Assembly (NCBI GenBank): GCA_001804705.1
Contig: MHAY01000091.1
Span: 53,726-117,725, forward strand
Direction of reading: 5' to 3'
Source: Ignavibacteria bacterium RIFOXYC2_FULL_35_21
Lineage (GTDB): Bacteria; Bacteroidota; Ignavibacteria; Kapaibacteriales; UBA2268
DNA: 64,000 nucleotides
Shown: positions 54,467 through 63,900 of the stretch, in pieces
How the letters are laid out: each line of letters opens with the position of its first letter
Position numbering within the stretch: position 1 is the first letter of the stretch
Translations under genes and position numbers: made by a program
Notes under the pieces: model-generated
The model's input: the letters and a program-made list of their open reading frames with translations, nothing else
Database searches by the model: none
What the model was told of the DNA's origin: nothing

Positions 54467-56140
54467 ATGAAATTAATTAATAGAACAATACTAATCTTTC
54501 TAATACTTGTAATTCCTAATTTAGTACATTCAGAAATTCAGTCAATTGTGCTTGATGCTGCTCAAAAAGAGTTAAACAGGACAATGGAAGGATTGAAGGA
54601 ACAACAGCTTCCGCCTTATTATTTATCCTATTATATCTATGATTCACATATTCTGAGCATTGAATCTGTGGATGGAAAAATTCTGAAAAATTCCGAATAT
54701 AAATCCAGGACATTAGATATTGATTTAAGAGTTGGCAGTTACAAATTTGACAATACTCACATTGTCAGAGGCGAAGCTTTTAATATGGGTGGACAAAGAA
54801 ACGCTTATGACCTGCCATTGGATGATAATGAAATTGCCCTGAGGAATGCAATATGGTTTGCAACTGACCAGCATTACAAGAAAGCGATAGAAAGTTATGA
54901 AAGAGTGCTGACAAACACTACTATTAAAGTGCAGGAAGAAGACACTTCTGCCGATTTCACAAAGGAAAAAGCTTACGATTATTCTGAGAAGCCCAAAACA
55001 CTAAACATTGATAAGAAATTGTGGGAAGACCGATTAAGAAAAATATCAGAAATACTTTCTTCTGAAAAATGGTTATATAAAAATAAAACTTACCTGACAA
55101 TCAGTAACACAACAAAATACTTTATAAATTCCGAAGGTTCTTCCATTACCCAATCTGAAATGAGAGCAAATGTAATTATGACAGCATCCACAAAGGCTGA
55201 CGACGGTATGGCATTGCCATTATACAAGGTATATTTTGCTTTTAATCCTGATAGCCTGCCTGACGAAAATACAATGCTGAGTGAAGCAAAAAAACTTGTT
55301 AAAACTCTTGCTGAACTAAGAACAGCTCCTGTAATGAACACTTACACAGGGCCTGCAATTTTGTCAGGTGAAGCCGCTGGTGTTTTCTTTCATGAGATTT
55401 TCGGACACAGAGTCGAGGGCCACAGGCTTAAAGACCCTGACAATTCACAGACTTTTAAAAATTTCATTAACTCAAAAATATTACCTGATTTTTTAAGTGT
55501 TAGTTTTGACCCGACAATTAATTACCTGAATAATTTTCCTGTTTCAGGCTATTATAAATATGATGATGAAGGAGTTCCTGCCCAAAAGATTCAGTGTGTT
55601 GAAAGCGGTGTTTTCAAAAACTTTTTGATGTCCCGCTCCCCCGTTGAAAATTTCCCGAAATCTAATGGACATGGCAGAAAACAGGCAGGTTTGAGTGCGG
55701 TATCGAGGCAATCAAACCTCATTGTCGAAACGGCCAAATCAGTTCCTATTGACACTTTAAAAGAAATGTTAAGAGAAGAATGTAAGAAGCAGGGATTGGA
55801 ATTTGGGTTGCTTTTCAAAAAAGTGCAAGGTGGATTTACTTTCACATCACGTTCAATCCCAAATTCATTCAACGTGAATCCTTTGATAGTATATAAAATA
55901 TATGTTGATGGCAAACCCGATGAAATAGTCCGCGGTGTTGACCTTATAGGAACCCCGCTGACAACTTTTTCAAACATCATAGCTGCGGCAAATAATTTAG
56001 AAACATTCAACGGTATCTGTGGAGCAGAATCGGGTTCGGTGCCTGTTTCGGCAAGCTCGCCCAATCTTTTAGTATCAAGAATTGAAGTTCAGAAGAAAGC
56101 AAAGTCCCAGGCAAAGCCGCCTATTTTAAATGCTCCTTGA
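54467..56140 (+). CDS. Exported TldD-like metalloprotease
   Basis: 557 residues with a signal peptide (TILIFLILVIPNLVHS), unlike cytosolic TldD. The TldD/PmbA fold is recognised by SGEAAGVFFHEIFGHRVEGH, with H309, E310 and H314 of the HExxxH zinc motif, and by YKYDDEGVPAQKIQCVESGV, FKNFLMSRSPVENFPKSNGH and RGVDLIGTPLTTFSNIIAA. TldD with TldE makes a protease that trims peptides or unfolded proteins. A paralogue without the zinc site follows 28 bp later, so they probably make an extracytoplasmic TldD-TldE-like heterodimer. Confidence 0.88.
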   Translation: MKLINRTILIFLILVIPNLVHSEIQSIVLDAAQKELNRTMEGLKEQQLPPYYLSYYIYDSHILSIESVDGKILKNSEYKSRTLDIDLRVGSYKFDNTHIVRGEAFNMGGQRNAYDLPLDDNEIALRNAIWFATDQHYKKAIESYERVLTNTTIKVQEEDTSADFTKEKAYDYSEKPKTLNIDKKLWEDRLRKISEILSSEKWLYKNKTYLTISNTTKYFINSEGSSITQSEMRANVIMTASTKADDGMALPLYKVYFAFNPDSLPDENTMLSEAKKLVKTLAELRTAPVMNTYTGPAILSGEAAGVFFHEIFGHRVEGHRLKDPDNSQTFKNFINSKILPDFLSVSFDPTINYLNNFPVSGYYKYDDEGVPAQKIQCVESGVFKNFLMSRSPVENFPKSNGHGRKQAGLSAVSRQSNLIVETAKSVPIDTLKEMLREECKKQGLEFGLLFKKVQGGFTFTSRSIPNSFNVNPLIVYKIYVDGKPDEIVRGVDLIGTPLTTFSNIIAAANNLETFNGICGAESGSVPVSASSPNLLVSRIEVQKKAKSQAKPPILNAP

Positions 56141-56168
56141 TTTTAATAATGAATAATCGGAAAGAATT

Positions 56169-57938
56169 ATGAGAAAAAATTATATAATAATAACACTTTT
56201 ATTTGCTGTGTTTTTTGTTACTTTGAAGGCAACAAACACCAACGAGATAATGAAAGGAATGAGGGATGAAATAAACAGGTCAATGAATGAATTGCATCTC
56301 GAATCACTTCAAAAACCGTATTACATCGAATATACTCTGAAAATATATGACTCCTATCATATTACTTCTACACTCGGAACTATAACTAACTCTGCAAAAG
56401 ATAAAAAAGCAGAATTAAATGTGAATATAAGAGTTGGAGACTACTCTTTTGATAATTCAAATTTCTTCGACATAAGCCTTGGATTGTTTGGCAGTACAGA
56501 CGAAGAGGAAAATTACAAAAGCCGTACTGTGCCTTATGAAATTGACTATAAAAGCCTGAGGCGTGAGCTGTGGCTTGCATCCGATGCGGCTTACAAGCAG
56601 GCTTCCGAGATATTATCAAAAAAAATTGCCACCCTAAAGAATAAAACGAGAAAAGACAGTACACCTGACTTCATTAAATTACCACCCGAAAAAAATTACG
56701 ATACAATACCAATTCCGGCATTCAATGTTGACAAATTTGAAGATTTATGCAGGAATGTTTCTTCAAAATTTAATTCATATAAAAATCTTCAAATATCTTA
56801 TGTCGGTTTGGAATATATACCCGAAACCGTTTATTATTTAAACAGCGAAGGAAGAGAATATATTAAAACCGGCCTTTATAGTGGTATCGAAATCCTCGCT
56901 GCTACACAAGCTGATGACGGAATGCCCCTATATGACATGTATTCGGCATACTCCAAATCACCTTATGAAATTCCGAGAGAAGATTCGTTAAGCAAGTCGG
57001 CTTTATCTATCGCAGAAAATTTAACTTTACTTGAGAAATCGCCAATTCTTGAAGAAAGTTATTCGGGCCCAGTATTATTTGAAGATAATGCAGCAGCCGA
57101 ACTGTTCGCCCAGGTATTTGCACCCAATCTTGTTGTGCAACGTTCACCTATGACAGAATCAGGTGTCCAGGAAAGTGACAGGTATATGGCATTCCAAAAT
57201 AAAATCGGGGGCAGAGTTCTCCCTGAATTTTTATCAATAAGTGCCGGCCCAAATAAAGGATATTTTGATAAAACACCACTTCTTGGTAGTTATAAAATTG
57301 ATGATGAAGGAGTATTAGCACAGCAGGTTAATTTAGTAAAAGATGGTTATCTAAAAAGCCTTCTTTCCTCGAGAGTACCATCCAAAAGAATAAGCGTTAG
57401 CAATGGACACAAACGCGGTGGTGCGGCGATGTTAAGCATTGTCGAAATATCCTCGGATAAAAATCATAGAAAAACAAGAAAGGAACTTATCAGCCAAATG
57501 CTAAAACTCTGTAGGGATAGAGATCTCCCTTTCGGAATAATTGTCAAGAAAGCAGCTAATCAAAATATTTTTTATACTACTTTACAAAGGATTGCACCGA
57601 CCCATATAAGCCTTAATTATAATCCTCAGGCATTTAACCTATTAACCGTCTATAAGGTCTTTAGGGATGGCAGGGAGGAACTCGTCCGTGGTTGCGATGC
57701 AAATGGCTTCACAGTACAATCCTTTAAAGATATTCTGAATGTTGGAAATAAACTTTATGTACTTAATTTGTTGGCGCCGTCAATAACATCTCCATATATT
57801 ACCGGTGGTGATTTATATGTCGGGTCTTCGGTTATTAGCCCTTCTCTTTTGTTTGAGGACGGTGAAATTAAAGTCAGGGAGGATGATTTACCAAATAAAC
57901 CTTTTTTGCCAAATCCATTAACTGAGTTATCAAAGTAA
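56169..57938 (+). CDS. Exported TldD-family paralogue without zinc motif
   Basis: 589 residues, signal peptide (IIITLLFAVFFVTLKA). It aligns with the preceding protein from end to end: EIMKGMRDEINRSMNELHLE at the start, YKIDDEGVLAQQVNLVKDGY, LKSLLSSRVPSKRISVSNGH and RGCDANGFTVQSFKDILNV. At the position of HExxxH it has AQVFAP (A314-P319), so it cannot bind zinc in the same way. TldE in E. coli likewise lacks the motif and pairs with TldD. It is likely the structural partner of the upstream gene. Confidence 0.85.
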   Translation: MRKNYIIITLLFAVFFVTLKATNTNEIMKGMRDEINRSMNELHLESLQKPYYIEYTLKIYDSYHITSTLGTITNSAKDKKAELNVNIRVGDYSFDNSNFFDISLGLFGSTDEEENYKSRTVPYEIDYKSLRRELWLASDAAYKQASEILSKKIATLKNKTRKDSTPDFIKLPPEKNYDTIPIPAFNVDKFEDLCRNVSSKFNSYKNLQISYVGLEYIPETVYYLNSEGREYIKTGLYSGIEILAATQADDGMPLYDMYSAYSKSPYEIPREDSLSKSALSIAENLTLLEKSPILEESYSGPVLFEDNAAAELFAQVFAPNLVVQRSPMTESGVQESDRYMAFQNKIGGRVLPEFLSISAGPNKGYFDKTPLLGSYKIDDEGVLAQQVNLVKDGYLKSLLSSRVPSKRISVSNGHKRGGAAMLSIVEISSDKNHRKTRKELISQMLKLCRDRDLPFGIIVKKAANQNIFYTTLQRIAPTHISLNYNPQAFNLLTVYKVFRDGREELVRGCDANGFTVQSFKDILNVGNKLYVLNLLAPSITSPYITGGDLYVGSSVISPSLLFEDGEIKVREDDLPNKPFLPNPLTELSK

Positions 57939-58021
57939 ATAATGTGGTTTAAATTATTCTTATTAAATTGCAATTACATAGTTTACCAATAGAATTATTA
58001 TTAATTAATACCCATTAAACG

Positions 58022-59203
58022 ATGGAAACAAACAATATTCATACTGATATTAAGAATTTCGATGGCGTTTTTTACATAGCTTTGCTAATAAAGCATAAAA
58101 TATTTATCTTAATAGTAACAGCTATATCTTGTATTGCTTCGGTTATTATTACCTTAATTATGCCGAACTGGTATTCTGCAACAGTTAATGCAGTACCTCC
58201 CAAAAAAGCGATAGGCTCATTGTTTGAAAATGCAATGTCAAACATCTCATCGACTTTAAGGGAATTTGGATTAACAAAACTCAAGGGTGGCCAAGTTGAA
58301 GGTTACAGCTATTTAGTTTTATTAAATAGCCGTACTGTCAAAGATTCTATGATTCAAAGATATAATTTGGCTAAAGAATATGAAATACCCGATTCATTGC
58401 ACACTGAAATTCTTCAAGAATTTGAAAATAATATTGAAATTGAATTTGAAAGTGAAGGTAATTATTCAATAACTGTAACGGATAAAAAACGTAATCGCGT
58501 TGCCGATATGGCTAATACATACATTAACATTACAAACAGCCTTGCTGAAAAAATTCTTCATACAGAAGCGACTAAGAGCAAGGAATACATAGAGAATAGG
58601 CTTAATACTATTGATGCAACCATAAAAGTAATAGCCGACTCGTTGCAAAAATTTTCACGAAAAACATTCCTATTCTCCCCAATGGATCAAGCCTCATCTA
58701 TTAGTTCAGCTTATGCTGACATTAAAGCAGAATTGATTCAGCAGGAAATAATGCATGAACTTTTGAAGAATAAATATGGTGAGAATGACCCTTATACTCA
58801 AATTCAAAAGGATTTAATCGCTAAGATTCGTAATAAAGTGTCTGAAGTCGAATCCAAGCCCGGTTTTGCGGGGAATTTTCCTTTGAAAAATGCTACATCT
58901 GTTGGGTTAGAATATTTGAGATTATATGCCGAATATGAAACTTTTTCCAAAGTTAAAGGTTTTTTACAACCTATGCTCGAAGATGCCAGGCTTGATGAAT
59001 CAAGGCAGACTATGTCTCTGGTTGTCGTTGACCCCGCTGTCAAACCGGATAAAAAATCAAAACCCAAAAGGTCTATAATTGTTCTTGGGGCAACTTTCGG
59101 AGGATTTGCACTTTCCATCTTGCTTGTTCTTCTTGTCAATGGTTATTATAACCTGAAAAACAACTATAAAAGTTTTATTGATAACAGCAAAAACAAAGTC
59201 TAA
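58022..59203 (+). CDS. Wzz-type polysaccharide chain-length/co-polymerase protein
   Basis: 393 residues with two membrane helices: near 29-51 (IFILIVTAISCIASVIITLI) and C-terminal (SIIVLGATFGGFALSILLVL). A periplasmic coiled coil lies between them (KSKEYIENRLNTIDATIKVI). PDP-like residues near VVDPAVKPDKKSKPKR precede the second helix, as in Wzz/GNVR proteins. It sets chain length in O-antigen or exopolysaccharide assembly. No tyrosine kinase domain is fused. The next gene starts 5 bp later and encodes an O-antigen ligase/polymerase-like protein. Confidence 0.85.
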   Translation: METNNIHTDIKNFDGVFYIALLIKHKIFILIVTAISCIASVIITLIMPNWYSATVNAVPPKKAIGSLFENAMSNISSTLREFGLTKLKGGQVEGYSYLVLLNSRTVKDSMIQRYNLAKEYEIPDSLHTEILQEFENNIEIEFESEGNYSITVTDKKRNRVADMANTYINITNSLAEKILHTEATKSKEYIENRLNTIDATIKVIADSLQKFSRKTFLFSPMDQASSISSAYADIKAELIQQEIMHELLKNKYGENDPYTQIQKDLIAKIRNKVSEVESKPGFAGNFPLKNATSVGLEYLRLYAEYETFSKVKGFLQPMLEDARLDESRQTMSLVVVDPAVKPDKKSKPKRSIIVLGATFGGFALSILLVLLVNGYYNLKNNYKSFIDNSKNKV

Positions 59204-59208
59204 GTACT

Positions 59209-60639
59209 GTGAAGCAGAATTATACAACGAGTCTTGAGTTACCGGGATTACCACGATTGTTTTCATATAACAACAAACTACCGGCATTAGCAATTGCATC
59301 TTTTGCACTTGTGTCATTAATCATGTTATACATCGGAATCTATCGGCAAAATGAATACATAGTCCTTGGAATTATATTAGGCTCGGCATTAATTTATTTT
59401 TTTATCAAATACCCTCGATTTTGGCTTTATACAATTACATTTAGCTTATTCATTTTCTTCAGGAAAAGTGAAGTAGGTGTTTCCATACTTGATGTTATCG
59501 CTGCTTTTTTATACTTAGTTACATTATTTTCCTGGTTCTTCTGGCAAATCGCAATCAAAAGGGCCAAACTCGTTACAAACCTGGGAGACTGGTTTATATT
59601 GGCTTTTTTCATCCTCCTTTTTAGCAACTCAATTATTGCTGTAATTCATGGTGTATCATTCCTTGACTGGATTCGGGAATACTCAATTATGGCTTTAGCA
59701 CTGTTTTATTTCCCTTACCGATATTATTTCAGCGACGAAAAGTATTTAAAAAGATTACTTATTTTATTGGCAGCAGTATGCATTTTAACAGAATTACAGC
59801 AACTCTACGATTATTATCAAATTGGCATGGCAAATGTTGTTTATGCCTACCAGATTTTAATTTCCGCAAGAATAAACCAAGCTCTATTCACAACAACAAC
59901 AGCTTTTGGAATACTGGCAATATTATTTGAAAAGAAATTTTTAAGACAATTTATTTACATAATTTTAACTATCATAAGTGCATTTGCACTTATTTCATCT
60001 TTTTCAAGAACATTTTGGTTAATTCTCCTAATCCAATTAGTTATATTTATTATTATTTTACCTGCCAAAGAAAAAATCAAACTTATTACTTATTCCATTG
60101 CATTTTCTACAGTATTAATCCTGACTGTAATGATTGCCTTTGAGGGCGGTACCACCGTTGCTTTAAAAGCGTATGAGTATAGGCTGTCATCTTCGACACA
60201 GGGAAGAAAAGACCCATCGGTTCAGGCAAGATTAGCCGAATACAAGGTTGTCCTAAAAAGAATTTCAGAATATCCGATGGGAGGTAATGGTTTGGAAAAA
60301 AAATTCAGTTTTTTTAATCCAATTGCACACGCTTCCGCACATACGTCAATTACACACAATGGTTTTTTGTTTTTATTCTACAAAATTGGTATTCCTTTAT
60401 CGCTGTTTTATATCTTTTTCTTGTTATATTTTACTATAAAATCATTTATATTATTTTTTAGAAGTAAGGAAAATTTTTATAAAATTTTGTCATTGGGCTC
60501 TTTTTGCGGATTATTAGTAATGATTATTTCAGATTTTTCAACTACACTATTTAATGTTCGTGATGGGGTATTTGTAATGGCTTTTGCATTTGCGTTTACT
60601 CAGATAACTGAAAAAAAACTACTTGAAAATAAAAAATAG
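59209..60639 (+). CDS. O-antigen ligase/polymerase-like membrane protein
   Basis: 476 residues from GTG 59209. About eleven hydrophobic helices, with a large periplasmic loop at ~300-390 containing RKDPSVQARLAEYKVVLKRI and GNGLEKKFSFFNPIAHAS then HTSITHNGFLFLFYKIGIP. The H-x-x-x-x-x-N motif in the loop is typical of the Wzy_C (O-antigen ligase) family. It polymerises or ligates surface glycan. It is coupled to the Wzz-like gene and followed 34 bp later by PBP2. Confidence 0.83.
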   Translation: MKQNYTTSLELPGLPRLFSYNNKLPALAIASFALVSLIMLYIGIYRQNEYIVLGIILGSALIYFFIKYPRFWLYTITFSLFIFFRKSEVGVSILDVIAAFLYLVTLFSWFFWQIAIKRAKLVTNLGDWFILAFFILLFSNSIIAVIHGVSFLDWIREYSIMALALFYFPYRYYFSDEKYLKRLLILLAAVCILTELQQLYDYYQIGMANVVYAYQILISARINQALFTTTTAFGILAILFEKKFLRQFIYIILTIISAFALISSFSRTFWLILLIQLVIFIIILPAKEKIKLITYSIAFSTVLILTVMIAFEGGTTVALKAYEYRLSSSTQGRKDPSVQARLAEYKVVLKRISEYPMGGNGLEKKFSFFNPIAHASAHTSITHNGFLFLFYKIGIPLSLFYIFFLLYFTIKSFILFFRSKENFYKILSLGSFCGLLVMIISDFSTTLFNVRDGVFVMAFAFAFTQITEKKLLENKK

Positions 60640-60673
60640 TGTTATAATTTGCATAAAAATAATATAAAATATT

Positions 60674-62545
60674 ATGGCATTTGAAACCTTAATAGATACA
60701 AATCCGGACTTTGCTTCTAAGCAAAGAAGGAATATATTCAGAACGATTATCGTTCTGTTAGCAATTGTATTTATCGGGAGATTAGGTTACATGCAGATTA
60801 TTCAGGGGAGTGCTTATAAGCTTGAGAGTGAATCTCAGGCAATCAAGCAAGTTGTCGTCGAACCGTTCCGCGGAGATATTTACGACAGGAATGGAGATAT
60901 TATTGTCAATAATGAACCTTCATTCACTCTTTCTATAACAAAAAACGATTTCACAAAGGAATCGCTTATATTGTTGTCTTCAATTCTGGAAATGGATTCA
61001 TCGGAAATTAATGAAGCTTTGCTTCCATATAAGAATGTTTCAAAATTCACACCCATTAAATTATTTCGTGACCTCGATTTTCAAAAAACAGCTCTAATAG
61101 AAGAATATAACGACCTTTTGCCCGGGGTGGAAATAGTTGTGGATTTCAAAAGGTTATATAATTTCTACGGTAACATGGCACATCTGCTTGGATATTCCCG
61201 TGAAGTGTCCGAAGTGCAATTGAAGCAATACCCCTATTACAAATCAGGCGATGTTATCGGACAGACAGGATTAGAAAAAGAATATGAAGAAATACTTAGG
61301 GGTAATAAAGGTATTAAGTTTGTAACAATTAATAAACTTGGAAAAAAGGTAGCAAGTTTTGACAATGGAAGAAACGACATACCCTCCAGAAACGGATTCG
61401 ATATGTTTTTAACAATTGATAAAAAGCTTCAGGCTCATGCCGAAACCCTGTTGAAAGGGAAAAGAGGAGCTCTTGTTGCTTTAAACCCCAATAATGGAGA
61501 AATACTTGCTATAGCAAGTAAACCTGATTACAATCCAAGAGATTTTGCAGGTAAAATACCTTCTGATTTGTTTCATAAGCTTATAAATGACCCTGCTTAT
61601 CCAATGTATAACAGGTCAATCATGTCAGCTTATCCTCCCGGTTCAACCTGGAAAATGCTTGTTGCTTTAGCAGCATTGCAGGAAGGCATAATTGATATTA
61701 ACTCTACAGTAAATTGCAGAGGTTCTATTCAACTTGGTTTCAAAAATTTCAAATGCCATGGTGCACATGGAACAATAAGTGTTCGAAATGCAATTAAAGT
61801 CTCATGTAATGTATTTTTCTACGAAACAGCGATGAAACTTGGTTTTGAAAAAATGCTTAAATGGGCAAGAATATTTGGATTCGGCGATAAGACTTTTGTT
61901 GACATACCAAGTGAAAGCAAAGGTAAATTCCCTTCTGAAGAATGGCTCATTAATAACTTTGGTTCATTTGACGAAATACCTGCAGGATATCTTGCAAATT
62001 ACGGAATCGGACAGGGAGAAATAGCTGCTACCCCGATTCAGATGGCACTTTATGCTTCAGCAATCGCAACAAAAGGGACTATTTACCAACCACATGTTGT
62101 CAGGTATATACATAATAATATTACAAATAAGATTGAGCCGATTAGCTATGATAAGAAAGAAATACCAATTGACAAAAAGTATTTTGATATTGTCCAAAAA
62201 GGCATGTGGGATGTAGTTAATTCAGGTGCCGGAACAGCAAGTTCTGTCTATATACAGGGAATAGAAGTATGCGGAAAAACAGGAACAGCCCAGAATCCTC
62301 ACGGAAGAGACCATTCATGGTTTATTTGTTTTGCACCAATGAAAAATCCGCAAATCGCTATATGCGTTTTTGTTGAAAATGCCGGTTTTGGAGGTGTAGT
62401 TGCAGCTCCTATTGCAAGAAATTTTCTAATGGCTTATTTCTATCCGGATTCATACAAAATAATCAGTCCTCCCTCATCAACCTTTACTGACCCTTTGGAT
62501 TCGATAAGTAACCAGATAACTGATAAGATTTTTCCCGTACATTAA
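60674..62545 (+). CDS. mrdA: Penicillin-binding protein 2
   Basis: 623 residues. A membrane anchor (IIVLLAIVFIGRLGYMQIIQ) and a dimerisation domain (VEPFRGDIYDRNGDIIVNNE) precede the transpeptidase. S324 in YPPGSTWKM is the acylated serine and K327 completes SxxK; SCN occurs in VSCNVFFYET, and KTG in VCGKTGTAQNPHG. It cross-links peptidoglycan during lateral growth, usually with RodA; no rodA is in the window. It follows the glycan genes and precedes a receiver-kinase gene 23 bp later. Confidence 0.95.
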   Translation: MAFETLIDTNPDFASKQRRNIFRTIIVLLAIVFIGRLGYMQIIQGSAYKLESESQAIKQVVVEPFRGDIYDRNGDIIVNNEPSFTLSITKNDFTKESLILLSSILEMDSSEINEALLPYKNVSKFTPIKLFRDLDFQKTALIEEYNDLLPGVEIVVDFKRLYNFYGNMAHLLGYSREVSEVQLKQYPYYKSGDVIGQTGLEKEYEEILRGNKGIKFVTINKLGKKVASFDNGRNDIPSRNGFDMFLTIDKKLQAHAETLLKGKRGALVALNPNNGEILAIASKPDYNPRDFAGKIPSDLFHKLINDPAYPMYNRSIMSAYPPGSTWKMLVALAALQEGIIDINSTVNCRGSIQLGFKNFKCHGAHGTISVRNAIKVSCNVFFYETAMKLGFEKMLKWARIFGFGDKTFVDIPSESKGKFPSEEWLINNFGSFDEIPAGYLANYGIGQGEIAATPIQMALYASAIATKGTIYQPHVVRYIHNNITNKIEPISYDKKEIPIDKKYFDIVQKGMWDVVNSGAGTASSVYIQGIEVCGKTGTAQNPHGRDHSWFICFAPMKNPQIAICVFVENAGFGGVVAAPIARNFLMAYFYPDSYKIISPPSSTFTDPLDSISNQITDKIFPVH

Positions 62546-62568
62546 TTAACATATTTAGGTAAATTATA

Positions 62569-63678
62569 ATGATGAAAAAAATACTCGTAATTGATGATGC
62601 AGAATATATACTCGACAGCACTTCAACCCTGCTGCGTTTTGAAGGATACGAAGTTTTCACGGCTTCCGACGGATTAACAGGGGTTGAAATCGCTTCAAAT
62701 GTTACACCGGACCTTATTCTATGTGATATATCCATGCCCGGTTTAGATGGATACGGTGTGCTTGAAAAAGTAAGAAATTTACCGAATACAACTACAACTC
62801 CTTTCATATTCCTGACTGCTTTGACCGAGAAAAAGAATATGAGAACGGGAATGGAAAAAGGTGCTGATGATTACATAGTAAAACCCTACACTCGTAATGA
62901 ACTTATTGCCGCAATTGATGCTCAGTGGAAAAGACATACACTTATTGAAAAGCATGTTCAGGACAAAGTTGATAAGGTTGGTAAAAGCGTTATTTATGCA
63001 CTTCCTCATGAATTTCGTACTGTTTTAAACGAAGTTATCAACTCTGCCAGGTACATCAATAATTCAGCGGATGAAATCGAAACAAAAGAGGTGAAAGAAC
63101 TGGCAGGTGACATTATTTCATCGGCATTGCGTTTAATTAAAATTGCAGAAAATTTCCTTTTTTATGTCAGCCTCGAATCAATCATATCGAGTCCTCAAAA
63201 GAAAACAATGTTACGTTCCTTTTCAACGGCAGAACCGGTTGCTATGATTGAAGATATTGCCCATCTTATTGCTGATAAATACGTCAGAAGGGATGATTTG
63301 AATATCTTAAACAATGTAATAGGTATAAAAGCTCAGATTTCCTCGGAAAGTTATCATAAAATCATTGATGAGTTAATTGACAATGCTTTGAGGTTTTCGG
63401 AAAAAGGCTCAAAAATCTTTATCAACTCGTGGATAGAAGACAACTTGTTTTATATATCAATCAAAGATAACGGAAGAGGTATGTCCCAGGAGCAGATATC
63501 GAGTATTGCGGCACTCTCACAATTTGACAGAAGTGTGTACGAGCAACAGGGAATCGGATTAGGCTTGGTTATAGCCAAGAAACTTGTCGAACTTCATGAC
63601 GGAACATTCAATATCGAAAGCCAGGTTCAAATTGGTACTGAAGTCATATTCAGCCTCCATTTTGACAAAGTCAACTGA
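62569..63678 (+). CDS. Receiver-histidine kinase protein
   Basis: 369 residues. An N-terminal receiver domain has phospho-acceptor D53 (LILCDISMPG), acidic D9/D10 and VKPYTRNEL. A histidine-kinase part follows with H147 in PHEFRTVLNEVINSARYI, N-box IDELIDNALRFSEKGS, G1 DNGRGMSQEQISSIA and G2 GIGLGLVIAKKLVELHDGT. The receiver-first order resembles cytosolic hybrid kinases that take phosphate from another kinase. It has no sensor or membrane segment. The upstream neighbour is PBP2, suggesting a cell-envelope role, which is inference. Confidence 0.88.
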   Translation: MMKKILVIDDAEYILDSTSTLLRFEGYEVFTASDGLTGVEIASNVTPDLILCDISMPGLDGYGVLEKVRNLPNTTTTPFIFLTALTEKKNMRTGMEKGADDYIVKPYTRNELIAAIDAQWKRHTLIEKHVQDKVDKVGKSVIYALPHEFRTVLNEVINSARYINNSADEIETKEVKELAGDIISSALRLIKIAENFLFYVSLESIISSPQKKTMLRSFSTAEPVAMIEDIAHLIADKYVRRDDLNILNNVIGIKAQISSESYHKIIDELIDNALRFSEKGSKIFINSWIEDNLFYISIKDNGRGMSQEQISSIAALSQFDRSVYEQQGIGLGLVIAKKLVELHDGTFNIESQVQIGTEVIFSLHFDKVN

Positions 63679-63714
63679 AATTAATTCTGAATTATGTATT
63701 GTAATTGGAAAGAT

Positions 63715-63900
63715 GTCATTCCGTGCTTGACACGGAATCCATAACCTAGTCACCCTGAGCTTGTCGAAGGGTCGCCCCCATATCAAAGGGGGATTCAGGG
63801 GGTTGTTTTTTCTGTCGTTCTGAGCGTAGTCAAGAATCTGCCCACTTTTTCAAAGGAGGTTCGGGGGTTTTCCTTAAACAACCATTTCCTATTCCTCTTT
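63715..63900. repeat. Cluster of palindromic repeats at window end
   Basis: TGTCATTCCGTG-cttga-CACGGAATCCA (63715-63741) is a complete TGTCAT-type hairpin. ACCCT-gagcttgtcga-AGGGT follows at ~63752-63772. A CCCCC...AAGGGGG and inverted CCCCCTGAAT copy lies at 63773-63802, then GTCGTTCTGAGCGTAGTCAA near 63814 and further G-rich words. The remaining bases to 64000 carry no recognised gene. Confidence 0.65.

Noticed and set aside
55591..56064. 157-codon frame opposite the first TldD-like gene
   Set aside because: Antisense shadow without start signals or family resemblance.
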